DNA of 64,000 nt from Anagrus nilaparvatae. Lineage: Eukaryota; Arthropoda; Insecta; Hymenoptera; Mymaridae. The position numbers and the translations under genes are program-made. Within the stretch, counting starts at the first letter, position 1. Every line of letters begins with the position of its first letter. Below are positions 37,131 to 50,430 of the stretch, piece by piece. A model generated the notes under the pieces. That model saw only the letters and a list, made by a program, of their open reading frames with translations, made no database searches and was not told where the DNA came from. Location of the stretch: the NCBI GenBank assembly GCA_022575985.1, contig JAKSXM010000380.1, positions 85,716-149,715 on the forward strand, given 5' to 3'.

Positions 37131-38055
37131 CCATTTGAATAGGTTAAAATTTTTATAAAACAAGTTTACTTATAATGAAAAAAATATGTAAAATAGAGAA
37201 AAACCTAAACAAATGCAGTCCAAAAGGCCTGAGAAATAAAAAAACATAATATAAAAAATTTAAATAGGTATCAAAATTATTGTATTTTTATAAACGTTGG
37301 ATCCACTTGCATGAAACCATTTAAATAGGTTAAAATTTTTATAAAACAAGTTTACTTATAATGAAAAAATATGTAAAATAGAGAAAAACCTAAACAAATG
37401 CAGTCCAATAGGCCTGAGAAATAAAAAAACAAGATATAAAATATTTAATTAGGTATCAAAAATATTGTATTTTTAGAATCTTTGGATCTACTTGCTTGAA
37501 ACCATTTGAATAGGTTAAAATTTTTATAAAACAAGTTTACTTATAATGAAAAAATATGTAAAATAGAGAAAAACCTAAACAAATGCAGTCCAATAGGCCT
37601 GAGAAATAAAAAAACAAGATATAAAAATTTAAATACGTATCAAAAATATTGTATTTTTATAAACGTTGGATCTACTTGCATGAAACTATTTGAATTGTTT
37701 AAAATTTTTATAAACCCAGTTTACAAATAATGAGAGAATATTCTACGTAGAGGAAAACTAAAACAAATACGGCCCACCAGGCCAGCGTAATTAAAAAACA
37801 AGATATAAATAAATTAAATAAGTATTAAAATTATTGTATATTTAGAAAAGGTGGATCCACTTTCATGAAACCATTTGAATTGGTTAAAATTCTTATAAAC
37901 CAAGCTTACTTATAATAAAAAAATATATAAAATAGAGAAAAACTTGAACAAATACAGTCCAAAAGGCCTGAGGAATAAAAAAACATAATATAAAAAATTT
38001 AAATAGGTATAAATATTATTGTATTTTTATAAACGCTGGATCCACTTGCATGAAA
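37131..38055. repeat. Pentamer copy 2, B-B4-B4-A5-B
   Basis: Repeats the preceding pentamer at 923-925 bp (GTATAAATATT at 37082 and 38007). Its first monomer is again chimeric: B body with TGCAGTCCAAAAGG, then a switch to ACATAATATAAAAAATTT at about 37245, the expected product of unequal exchange. Together the copies give a run of four B monomers at about 36.95-37.68 kb. An additional A in the run at about 37181 adds one base. Confidence 0.82.
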
Positions 38056-41000
38056 CCATTTGAATAGGTTAAAATTTTTATAAAACAAGTTTACTTATAA
38101 TGAAAAAATATGTAAAATAGAGAAAAACCTAAACAAATGCAGTCCAAAAGGCCTGAGAAATAAAAAAACAAGATATACAATATTTAATTAGGTATCAAAA
38201 ATATTGTATTTTTAGAATCTTTGGATCTACTTGCATGAAACCATTTGAATTGGTTAAAATTTTTATAAACCAAGTTTACTAATAATAAGAGAATATTCTA
38301 CGTAGAGGAAAACTAAAACAAATACGGCCCTTCAGGCCAGCGTAATTAAAAAACAATATATAAATAAATTAAATAAGTATTAAAATTATTGTATATTTAG
38401 AAAAGGTGGATCCACTTTCATGAAACCATTTGAATAGGTTAAAATTTTTATAAAACAAGTTTACTTATAATAAAAAAATATATAAAATAGAGAAAAACCT
38501 AAACAAATACAGTCCAAAAGGCCTGAGGAATAAAAAAACATAATATAAAAAATTTAAATAGGTATCAAAATTATTGTATTTTTATAAACGTTGGATCCAC
38601 TTGCATAAAACCATTTAAATAGGTTAAAATTTTTATAAAACAAGTTTACTTATAATGAAAAAATATGTAAAATAGAGAAAAACCTAAACAAATACAGTCC
38701 AAAAGGCCTGAGAATTAAAAAAACAAGATATAAAAAATTTAATTAGGTATCAAAATTATTGTATTTTTATAAACGTTGGATCTTTTTGCATGAAACTATT
38801 TGAATTGGTTAAAATTTTTATAAACCCAGTTTACAAATAATGAGAGAATATTCTACGTAGAGTAAAACTTAAACAAATATGGCCCTTGAGGCCAGCGTAA
38901 TTAAAAAACAAGATATAAATAAATTAAATAAGTATTAAAATTAATGTATATTTAGAAAAGGTGGATTCACTTTCATGAAACCATTTGAATAGGTTAAAAT
39001 TTTTATAAAACAAGTTTACTTATAATGAAAAAATATGTAAAATAGAGAAAAACTTAAACAAATACAGTCCAAAAGGCCTGAGAAATAAAAAAACAAGATA
39101 TAAAAATTTAAATAGGTATCAAAAATATTGTATTTTTAGAATCTTTGGATCTACTTGCTTGAAACCATTTGAATTGGTTAAAATTTTTATAAACCAAGTT
39201 TACTAATAATAAGAGAATATTCTAAGTAGAGGAAAACTAAAACAAATACGGCCCACCAGGCCAGCGTAATTAAAAAACAAGATATAAATAAATTAAATAA
39301 GTATTAAAATTATTGTATATTTAGAAAAGGTGGATCCACTTTCATGAAACCATTTGAATGGTTAAAATTCTTATAAACCAAGTTTGCTTATAATAAAAAA
39401 ATATATAAAATAGAGAATAACTTAAACAAATACATTCCAAAAGACCTGAGAAATAAAAAAACATAATATAAAAAATTTAAATAGGTATCAAAATTATTGT
39501 ATTTTTATAAACGTTGGATCCACTTGCATGAAACCATTTAAATAGGTTAAAATTTTTATAAAACAAGTTTACTTATAATGAAAAAATATGTAAAATAGAG
39601 AAAAACCTAAACAAATGCAGTCCAATAGGCCTGAGAAATAAAAAAACAAGATATAAAATATTTAATTAGGTATCAAAAATATTGTATTTTTAGAATCTTT
39701 GGATCTACTTGCTTGAAACCATTTGAATAGGTTAAAATTTTTATAAAACAAGTTTACTTATAATGAAAAAATATGTAAAATAGAGAAAAACCTAAACAAA
39801 TGCAGTCCAATAGGCCTGAGAAATAAAAAAACAAGATATAAAAATTTAAATACGTATCAAAAATATTGTATTTTTATAAACGTTGGATCTACTTGCATGA
39901 AACTATTTGAATTGTTTAAAATTTTTATAAACCCAGTTTACAAATAATGAGAGAATATTCTACGTAGAGGAAAACTAAAACAAATACGGCCCACCAGGCC
40001 AGCGTAATTAAAAAACAAGATATAAATAAATTAAATAAGTATTAAAATTATTGTATATTTAGAAAAGGTGGATCCACTTTCATGAAACCATTTGAATTGG
40101 TTAAAATTCTTATAAACCAAGCTTACTTATAATAAAAAAATATATAAAATAGAGAAAAACTTGAACAAATACAGTCCAAAAGGCCTGAGGAATAAAAAAA
40201 CATAATATAAAAAATTTAAATAGGTATAAATATTATTGTATTTTTATAAACGCTGGATCCACTTGCATGAAACCATTTGAATAGGTTAAAATTTTTATAA
40301 AACAAGTTTACTTATAATGAAAAAATATGTAAAATAGAGAAAAACCTAAACAAATGCAGTCCAAAAGGCCTGAGAAATAAAAAAACAAGATATACAATAT
40401 TTAATTAGGTATCAAAAATATTGTATTTTTAGAATCTTTGGATCTACTTGCATGAAACCATTTGAATTGGTTAAAATTTTTATAAACCAAGTTTACTAAT
40501 AATAAGAGAATATTCTACGTAGAGGAAAACTAAAACAAATACGGCCCTTCAGGCCAGCGTAATTAAAAAACAATATATAAATAAATTAAATAAGTATTAA
40601 AATTATTGTATATTTAGAAAAGGTGGATCCACTTTCATGAAACCATTTGAATAGGTTAAAATTTTTATAAAACAAGTTTACTTATAATAAAAAAATATAT
40701 AAAATAGAGAAAAACCTAAACAAATACAGTCCAAAAGGCCTGAGGAATAAAAAAACATAATATAAAAAATTTAAATAGGTATCAAAATTATTGTATTTTT
40801 ATAAACGTTGGATCCACTTGCATAAAACCATTTAAATAGGTTAAAATTTTTATAAAACAAGTTTACTTATAATGAAAAAATATGTAAAATAGAGAAAAAC
40901 CTAAACAAATACAGTCCAAAAGGCCTGAGAATTAAAAAAACAAGATATAAAAAATTTAATTAGGTATCAAAATTATTGTATTTTTATAAACGTTGGATCT

Positions 41001-41230
41001 ACTTGCATGAAACTATTTGAATTGGTTAAAATTTTTATAAACCCAGTTTACAAATAATGAGAGAATATTCTACGTAGAGTAAAACTTAAACAAATATGGC
41101 CCTTGAGGCCAGCGTAATTAAAAAACAAGATATAAATAAATTAAATAAGTATTAAAATTAATGTATATTTAGAAAAGGTGGATTCACTTTCATGAAACCA
41201 TTTGAATAGGTTAAAATTTTTATAAAACAA
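38056..41230. repeat. 12-monomer tandem duplication (period 2,217 bp)
   Basis: ATATACAATATTT sits at 38175 and 40392, and GTATAAATATT at 38007 and 40224, both 2,217 bp apart. Paired similarity covers roughly 37.27-39.02 and 39.48-41.23 kb. It ends near 41230, where CTTATAATAAAAAAATATAT replaces CTTATAATGAAAAAATATGT. The first copy alone has TCTTTTTGCATG (about 38782) where all others have TCTACTTGCATG. Confidence 0.78.
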
Positions 41231-42307
41231 GTTTACTTATAATAAAAAAATATATAAAATAGAGAAAAACCTAAACAAATACAGTCCAAAAGGCCTGAGA
41301 AATAAAAAAACATAATATAAAAAATTTAAATAGGTATCAAAAATATAGTATTTTTAGAATCTTTGGATCTACTTGCTTGAAACCATTTGAATTGGTTAAA
41401 ATTTTGATAAACCAAGTTTACTAATAATAAGAGAATATTCTACGTAGAGGAAAACTAAAACAAATACGGCCCACCAGGCCAGTGTAATTAAAAAACAAGA
41501 TAAAAATAAATTAAATAAGTATTAAAATTATTGTATATTTAGAAAAGGTGGATCCACTTTCATGAAACCATTTGAATTGGTTAAAATTCTCTAAAACCAA
41601 GTTTACTTATAATAAAAAAATATATAAAATAGAGAAAAACTTAAACAAATACAGTCCAAAAGGCCTGAGGAATAAAAAAACATAATATAAAAAATTTAAA
41701 TAGGTATCAAAATTATTGTATTTTTATAAACGTTGGATCCACTTGCATAAAACCATTTAAATAGGTTAAAATTTTTATACAACAAGTTTACTTATAATGA
41801 AAAAATATGTAAAATAGAGAAAAACCTAAACAAATACAGTCCAAAAGGCCTGAGAATTAAAAAAACAAGATATAAAAAATTTAATTAGGTATCAAAATTA
41901 TTGTATTTTTATAAACGTTGGATCTACTTGCATGAAACTATTTGAATTGGTTAAAATTTTTATAAACCCAGTTTACAAATAATGAGAGAATATTCTACGT
42001 AGAGTAAAACTTAAACAAATATGGCCCTTGAGGCCAGCGTAATTAAAAAACAAGATATAAATAAATTAAATAAGTATTAAAATTAATGTATATTTAGAAA
42101 AGGTGGATTCACTTTCATGAAACCATTTGAATAGGTTAAAATTTTTATAAAACACCTTTACTTATAATAAAAAAATATATAAAATAGAGAAAAACCTAAA
42201 CAAATACAGTCCAAAAGGCCTGAGAAATAAAAAAACATAATATAAAAAATTTAAATAGGTATCGAAATTATTGTATTTTTATAAACGTTGGATCTACTTG
42301 CATGAAA
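41231..42307. repeat. Copy of the 33.1-34.1 kb pentamer region ending in a chimeric B
   Basis: ATATAGTATTTTTAG at about 41344 matches 33212 (8,132 bp, 44 monomers), and TTTTATACAACAAG (about 41774) also matches. The last B monomer has ACACCTTTACTT for ACAAGTTTACTT. It switches from ACATAATATAAAAAATTTAAATAGG to the private GTATCGAAATT near 42255, giving the order A'-B-A' at 42.0-42.4 kb. Confidence 0.78.
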
Positions 42308-44337
42308 CCATTTGAATTGGTTAAAATTTTTATAAACCCAGTTTACAAATAATGAGAGAATATTCTACGTAGAGTAAAACTTAAACAAATATGGCCCTTG
42401 AGGCCAGCGTAATTAAAAAACAAGATATAAATAAATTAAATAAGTATTAATATTAATGTATATTTAGAAAAGGTGGATTCACTTTCATGAAACCATTTGA
42501 ATAGGTTAAAATTTTTATAAAACAAGTTTACTTATAATGAAAAAATATGTAAAATAGAGAAAAACCTAAACAAATACAGTCCAAAAGGCCTGAGAAATAA
42601 AAAAACAAGATATAAAAATTTAAATAGGTATCAAAAATATTGTATTTTTAGAATCTTTGGATCTACTTGCTTGAAACCATTTGAATTGGTTAAAATTTTT
42701 ATAAACCAAGTTTACTAATAATAAGAGAATATTCTAAGTAGAGGAAAACTAAAACAAATACGGCCCACCAGGCCAGCGTAATTAAAAAACAAGATATAAA
42801 TAAATTAAATAAGTATTAAAATTATTGTATATTTAGAAAAGGTGGATCCACTTTCATGAAACCATTTGAATGGTTAAAATTCTTATAAACCAAGTTTGCT
42901 TATAATAAAAAAATATATAAAATAGAGAATAACTTAAACAAATACATTCCAAAAGACCTGAGAAATAAAAAAACATAATATAAAAAATTTAAATAGGTAT
43001 CAAAATTATTGTATTTTTATAAACGTTGGATCCACTTGCATGAAACCATTTAAATAGGTTAAAATTTTTATAAAACAAGTTTACTTATAATGAAAAAATA
43101 TGTAAAATAGAGAAAAACCTAAACAAATGCAGTCCAATAGGCCTGAGAAATAAAAAAACAAGATATAAAATATTTAATTAGGTATCAAAAATATTGTATT
43201 TTTAGAATCTTTGGATCTACTTGCTTGAAACCATTTGAATAGGTTAAAATTTTTATAAAACAAGTTTACTTATAATGAAAAAATATGTAAAATAGAGAAA
43301 AACCTAAACAAATGCAGTCCAATAGGCCTTAGAAATAAAAAAACAAGATATAAAAATTTAAATACGTATCAAAAATATTGTATTTTTAGAATCTTTGGAT
43401 CTACTTGCATGAAACCATTTGAATTGATTAAAATTTTTATAAACCAAGTTTACTAATAATAAGAGAATATTCTACGTAGAGGAAAACTAAAACAAATACG
43501 GCCCTTCAGGCCAGCGTAATTAAAAAACAAGATATAAATAAATTAAATAAGTATTAAAATTATTGTATATTTAGAAAAAGTGGATCCACTTTCATGAAAC
43601 CATTTGAATAGGTTAAAATTTTTATAAAACAAGTTTACTTATAATGAAAAAATATGTAAAATAGAGAAAAACCTAAACAAATACAGTCCAAAAGGCCTGA
43701 GAAATAAAAAAACAAGATATAAAAATTTAAATAGGTATCAAAAATATTGTATTTTTAGAATCTTTGGATCTACTTGCTTGAAACCATTTGAATTGGTTAA
43801 AATTTTTATAAACCAAGTTTACTAATAATAAGAGAATATTCTACGTAGAGGAAAACTAAAACAAATACGGCCCACCAGGCCAGCGTAATTAAAAAACAAG
43901 ATATAAATAAATTAAATAAGTATTAAAATTATTGTATATTTAGAAAAGGTGGATCCACTTTCATGAAACCATTTGAATGGTTAAAATTCTTATAAACCAA
44001 GTTTGCTTATAATAAAAAAATATATAAAATAGAGAAAAACTTAAACAAATACAGTCCAAAAGGCCTGAGAAATAAAAAAACATAATATAAAAATTTTAAA
44101 TAGGTATCAAAATTATTGTATTTTTATAAACGTTGTATCCACTTGCATGAAACCATTTGAATAGGTTAAAATTTTTATAAAACAAGTTTACTTATAATGA
44201 AAAAATATGTAAAATAGAGAAAAACCTAAACAAATACAGTCCAAAAGGCCTGAGAAATAAAAAAACAAGATATAAAAAATTTAATTAGGTATCGAAATTA
44301 TTGTATTTTTATAAACGTTGGATCTACTTGCATGAAA
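42308..44337. repeat. 11-monomer HOR copy 1 (2,030 bp)
   Basis: Order A'-B-A-B2-B4-B4-A2-B-A3-B2-B. Marks are GTATCG just upstream (42259), TCTAAGTAGA (42733), AATAACTTAAAC with ATTCCAAAAGACC (about 42928) and AAATACGTATC. The next copy lies exactly 2,030 bp on at every mark checked. Private changes in this copy: GGCCTTAGAAAT (about 43327), GAAAAAGTGGATCC (about 43575), GTTGTATCC (about 44133). Confidence 0.88.
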
Positions 44338-46367
44338 CCATTTGAATTGGTTAAAATTTTTATAAACCCAGTTTACAAATAATGAGAGAATATTCTACGT
44401 AGAGTAAAACTTAAACAAATATGGCCCTTGAGGCCAGCGTAATTAAAAAACAAGATATAAATAAATTAAATAAGTATTAAAATTAATGTATATTTAGAAA
44501 AGGTGGATTCACTTTCATGAAACCATTTGAATAGGTTAAAATTTTTATAAAACAAGTTTACTTATAATGAAAAAATATGTAAAATAGAGAAAAACCTAAA
44601 CAAATACAGTCCAAAAGGCCTGAGAAATAAAAAAACAAGATATAAAAATTTAAATAGGTATCAAAAATATTGTATTTTTAGAATCTTTGGATCTACTTGC
44701 TTGAAACCATTTGAATTGGTTAAAATTTTTATAAACCAAGTTTACTAATAATAAGAGAATATTCTAAGTAGAGGAAAACTAAAACAAATACGGCCCACCA
44801 GGCCAGCGTAATTAAAAAACAAGATATAAATAAATTAAATAAGTATTAAAATTATTGTATATTTAGAAAAGGTGGATCCACTTTCATGAAACCATTTGAA
44901 TGGTTAAAATTCTTATAAACCAAGTTTGCTTATAATAAAAAAATATATAAAATAGAGAATAACTTAAACAAATACATTCCAAAAGACCTGAGAAATAAAA
45001 AAACATAATATAAAAAATTTAAATAGGTATCAAAATTATTGTATTTTTATAAACGTTGGATCCACTTGCATGAAACCATTTAAATAGGTTAAAATTTTTA
45101 TAAAACAAGTTTACTTATAATGAAAAAATATGTAAAATAGAGAAAAACCTAAACAAATGCAGTCCAATAGGCCTGAGAAATAAAAAAACAAGATATAAAA
45201 TATTTAATTAGGTATCAAAAATATTGTATTTTTAGAATCTTTGGATCTACTTGCTTGAAACCATTTGAATAGGTTAAAATTTTTATAAAACAAGTATACT
45301 TATAATGAAAAAATATGTAAAATAGAGAAAAACCTAAACAAATGCAGTCCAATAGGCCTGAGAAATAAAAAAACAAGATATAAAAATTTAAATACGTATC
45401 AAAAATATTGTATTTTTAGAATCTTTGGATCTACTTGCATGAAACCATTTGAATTGATTAAAATTTTTATAAACCAAGTTTACTAATAATAAGAGAATAT
45501 TCTACGTAGAGGAAAACTAAAACAAATACGGCCCCTCAGGCCAGCGTAATTAAAAAACAAGATATAAATAAATTAAATAAGTATTAAAATTATTGTATAT
45601 TTAGAAAAGGTGGATCCACTTTCATGAAACCATTTGAATAGGTTAAAATTTTTATAAAACAAGTTTACTTATAATGAAAAAATATGTAAAATAGAGAAAA
45701 ACCTAAACAAATACAGTCCAAAAGGCCTGAGAAATAAAAAAACAAGATATAAAAATTTAAATAGGTATCAAAAATATTGTATTTTTAGAATCTTTGGATC
45801 TACTTGCTTGAAACCATTTGAATTGGTTAAAATTTTTATAAACCAAGTTTACTAATAATAAGAGTATATTCTACGTAGAGGAAAACTAAAACAAATACGG
45901 CCCACCAGGCCAGCGTAATTAAAAAACAAGATATAAATAAATTAAATAAGTATTAAAATTATTGTATATTTAGAAAAGGTGGATCCACTTTCATGAAACC
46001 ATTTGAATGGTTAAAATTCTTATAAACCAAGTTTGCTTATAATAAAAAAATATATAAAATAGAGAAAAACTCAAACAAATACAGTCCAAAAGGCCTGAGA
46101 AATAAAAAAACATAATATAAAAATTTTAAATAGGTATCAAAATTATTGTATTTTTATAAACGTTGGATCCACTTGCATGAAACCATTTGAATAGGATAAA
46201 ATTTTTATAAAACATGTTTACTTATAATGAAAAAATTTGTAAAATAGAGAAAAACCTAAACAAATACAGTCCAAAAGGCCTGAGAAATAAAAAAACAAGA
46301 TATAAAAAATTTAATTAGGTATCAAAATTATTGTATTTTTATAAACGTTGGATCTACTTGCATGAAA
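44338..46367. repeat. 11-monomer HOR copy 2 (2,030 bp)
   Basis: Same order as copy 1. TCTAAGTAGA is at 44763. Private changes: CAAGTATACTT (about 45293), CGGCCCCTCAGG (about 45530), GAGTATATTC (about 45863). The last two monomers (from 45999) depart, with ACTCAAAC and AGGATAAAATTT. Those belong to the pentamer lineage that follows, so a second exchange occurred inside this copy. Confidence 0.86.
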
Positions 46368-46921
46368 CCATTTGTATTGGTTAAAATTTTTATAAACCCA
46401 GTTTACAAATAATGAGAGAATATTCTACGTAGAGAAAAACATAAACAAATATGGCCCTTGAGGCCAGCGTAATTAAAAAACAAGATATAAATAAATTAAA
46501 TAAGTATTAAAATTAATGTATATTTAGAAAAGGTGGATTCACTTTCATGAAACCATTTGAATAGGTTAAAATTTTTATAAAACAAGTTTACTTATAATGA
46601 AAAAATATGTAAAATAGAGAAAAACCTAAACAAATACAGTCCAAAAGGCCTGAGAAATAAAAAAACAAGATATAAAAATTTAAATAGGTATCAAAAATAT
46701 TGTATTACTAGAATCTTTGGATCTACTTGCTTGAAACCATTTGAATTGGTTAAAATTTTTATAAACCAAGTTTACTAATAATAAGAGAATATTCTACGTA
46801 GAGGAAAACTAAAACAAATACGGCCCACCAGGCCAGCGTAATTAAAAAACAAGATATAAATAAATTAAATAAGTATTAAAATTATTGTATATTTAGAAAA
46901 GGTGGATCCACTTTCATGAAA
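45999..46921. repeat. Pentamer copy 1, B2-B-A'-B-A3 (923 bp)
   Basis: Carries ACTCAAAC, AGGATAAAATTT, AAAACATGTTTACTT, TTTGTATTGG (46370) and TATTACTAG, all shared with 2401-3322. AAAAAATTTGTAAAATAG at about 46230 is private to this copy. It overlaps the end of the preceding 11-mer. Confidence 0.85.
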
Positions 46922-47845
46922 CCATTTGAATGGTTAAAATTCTTATAAACCAAGTTTGCTTATAATAAAAAAATATATAAAATAGAGAAAAACTCAAACA
47001 AATACAGTCCAAAAGGCCTGAGAAATAAAAAAAACATAATATAAAAATTTTAAATAGGTATCAAAATTATTGTATTTTTATAAACGTTGGATCCACTTGC
47101 ATGAAACCATTTGAATAGGATAAAATTTTTATAAAACATGTTTACTTATAATGAAAAAATATGTAAAATAGAGAAAAACCTAAACAAATACAGTCCAAAA
47201 GGCCTGAGAAATAAAAAAACAAGATATAAAAAATTTAATTAGGTATCAAAATTATTGTATTTTTATAAACGTTGGATCTACTTGCATGAAACCATTTGTA
47301 TTGGTTAAAATTTTTATAAACCCAGTTTACAAATAATGAGAGAATATTCTACGTAGAGAAAAACATAAACAAATATGGCCCTTGAGGCCAGCGTAATTAA
47401 AAAACAAGATATAAATAAATTAAATAAGTATTAAAATTAATGTATATTTAGAAAAGGTGGATTCACTTTCATGAAACCATTTGAATAGGTTAAAATTTTT
47501 ATAAAACAAGTTTACTTATAATGAAAAAATATGTAAAATAGAGAAAAACCTAAACAAATACAGTCCAAAAGGCCTGAGAAATAAAAAAACAAGATATAAA
47601 AATTTAAATAGGTATCAAAAATATTGTATTACTAGAATCTTTGGATCTACTTGCTTGAAACCATTTGAATTGGTTAAAATTTTTATAAACCAAGTTTACT
47701 AATAATAAGAGAATATTCTACGTAGAGGAAAACTAAAACAAATACGGACCACCAGGCCAGTGTAATTAAAAAACAAGATAAAAATAAATTAAATAAGTAT
47801 TAAAATTATTGTATATTTAGAAAAGGTGGATCCACTTTCATGTAA
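46922..47845. repeat. Pentamer copy 2, B2-B-A'-B-A3 (924 bp)
   Basis: Abuts copy 1 and repeats all its marks (A' starts at 46368 and 47292). The fifth monomer changes to CGGACCACC with CCAGTGTAATT and AAGATAAAAATAAATT near 47750. That is the A form linked to B3, so the right boundary is an exchange into the 12/13-mer lineage. Confidence 0.85.
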
Positions 47846-49136
47846 CCATTTGAATTGGTTAAAATTCTCTAAAACCAAGTTTACTTATAATAAAAAAATA
47901 TATAAAATAGAGAAAAACTTAAACAAATACAGTCCAAAAGGCCTGAGGAATAAAAAAACATAATATAAAAAATTTAAATAGGTATCAAAATTATTGTATT
48001 TTTATAAACGTTGGATCCACTTGCATAAAACCATTTAAATAGGTTAAAATTTTTATAAAACAAGTTTACTTATAATGAAAAAATATGTAAAATAGAAAAA
48101 AACCTAAACAAATACAGTCCAAAAGGCCTGAGAATTAAAAAAACAAGATATAAAAAATTTAATTAGGTATCAAAATTATTGTATTTTTATAAACGTTGCA
48201 TCTACTTGCATGAAACTATTTGAATTGTTTAAAATTTTTATAAACCCAGTTTACAAATAATGAGAGAATATTCTACGTAGAGGAAAACTAAAACAAAAAG
48301 GGCCACCAGGCCAGCGTAATTAAAAAACAAGATATAAATAAATTAAATAAGTATTAAAATTATTGTATATTTAGAAAAGGTGGATCCACTTTCATGAAAC
48401 CATTTGAATTGGTTAAAATTCTTATAAACCAAGCTTACTTATAATAAAAAAATATATAAAATAGAGAAAAACTTAAACAAATACAGTCCACAAGGCCTGA
48501 GGAATAAAAAAACATAATATAAAAAATTTAAATAGGTATCAAAATTATTGTATTTTTATAAACGTTGGATCCACTTGCATGAAACCATTTGAATAGGTTA
48601 AAATTTTTATTAAACAAGTTTACTTATAATGAAAAAATATTTAAAATAGAGAAAAACCTAAACAAATGCAGTCCAAAAGGCCTGAGAAATAAAAAAACAA
48701 GATATAAAATATTTAATTAGGTATCAAAAATATTGTATTTTTAGAATCTTTGGATCTACTTGCATGAAACCATTTGAATTGGTTAAAATTTTTATAAACC
48801 AAGTTTACTAATAATAAGAGAATATTCTACGTAGAGGAAAACTAAAACAAATACGGCCCTTCAGGCCAGCGTAATTAAAAAACAATATATAAATAAATTA
48901 AATAAGTATTAAAATTATTGTATATTTAGAAAAGGTGGATCCACTTTCATGAAACCATTTGAATAGGTTAAAATTTTTATAAAACAAGTTTACTAATAAT
49001 AAGAGATTATTCTACGTAGAGGAAAACTAAAACAAATACGGCCCACCAGGCCAGTGTAATTAAAAAACAAGATAAAAATAAATTAAATAAGTATTAAAAT
49101 TATCGTATATTTAGAAAAGGTGGATCCACTTTCATG
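47846..49136. repeat. Partial copy of P2 with one B monomer deleted
   Basis: Order B3-B-A5-B-B-A2-A3. It follows 7,937-9,415 in type order and private marks (TCATGTAACC, AAAAAGGGCCACC, TTTTTATTAAACAAG, AACAATATATAAAT, GAGATTATTC). The B monomer that separates A2 from A3 in P2 (9047 to about 9231) is missing. The A3 monomer begins with a B-type left arm (AATAGG, AAAACAAG), so the deletion joint lies in the shared 48957-48990 arm. Confidence 0.85.
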
Positions 49137-50430
49137 AAACCATTTGAATTGGTTAAAATTCTCTAAAACCAAGTTTACTTATAATAAAAAAATATATAAA
49201 ATAGAGAAAAACTTAAACAAATACAGTCCAAAAGGCCTGAGGAATAAAAAAACATAATATAAAAAATTTAAATAGGTATCAAAATTATTGTATTTTTATA
49301 AACGTTGGATCCACTTGCATAAAACCATTTAAATAGGTTAAAATTTTTATAAAACAAGTTTACTTATAATGAAAAAATATGTAAAATAGAGAAAAACCTA
49401 AACAAATACAGTCCAAAAGGCCTGAGAATTAAAAAAACAAGATATAAAAAATTTAATTAGGTATCAAAATTATTGTATTTTTATAAACGTTGGATCTACT
49501 TGCATGAAACTATTTGAATTGGTTAAAATTTTTATAAACCCAGTTTACAAATAATGAGAGAATATTCTACGTAGAGTAAAACTTAAACAAATATGGCCCT
49601 TGAGGCCAGCGTAATTAAAAAACAAGATATAAATAAATTAAATAAGTATTAAAATTAATGTATATTTAGAAAAGGTGGATTCACTTTCATGAAACCATTT
49701 GAATAGGTTAAAATTTTTATAAAACAAGTTTACTTATAATAAAAAAATATATAAAATAGAGAAAAACCTAAACAAATACAGTCCAAAAGGCCTGAGAAAT
49801 AAAAAAACATAATATAAAAAATTTAAATAGGTATCAAAAATATAGTATTTTTAGAATCTTTGGATCTACTTGCTTGAAACCATTTGAATTGGTTAAAATT
49901 TTGATAAACCAAGTTTACTAATAATAAGAGAATATTCTACGTAGAGGAAAACTAAAACAAATACGGCCCACCAGGCCAGTGTAATTATAAAACAAGATAA
50001 AAATAAATTAAATAAGTATTAAAATTATTGTATATTTAGAAAAGGTGGATCCACTTTCATGAAACCATTTGAATTGGTTAAAATTCTCTAAAACCAAGTT
50101 TACTGATAATAAAAAAATATATAAAATAGAGAAAAACTTAAACAAATACAGTCCAAAAGGCCTGAGGAATAAAAAAAACATAATATAAAAAATTTAAATA
50201 GGTATCAAAATTATTGTATTTTTATAAACGTTGGATCCACTTGCATAAAACCATTTAAATAGGTTAAAATTTTTATACAACAAGTTTACTTATAATGAAA
50301 AAATATGTAAAATAGAGAAAAACCTAAACAAATACAGTCCAAAAGGCCTGAGAATTAAAAAAACAAGATATAAAAAATTTAATTAGGTATCAAAATTATT
50401 GTATTTTTATAAACGTTGGATCTACTTGCA
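49137..50430. repeat. Copy of large-HOR pentamers (near-copy at ~58.2-59.8 kb)
   Basis: ATATAGTATTTTTAG at about 49841 matches 41344 (46 monomers) and 59256 (51 monomers). Private AATTATAAAACAAG (49984) and TTTACTGATAAT (about 50100) are found again only near 59.40 and 59.51 kb, so those two blocks are sisters. TATCGTATATTT at about 49103 is private. Confidence 0.82.
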
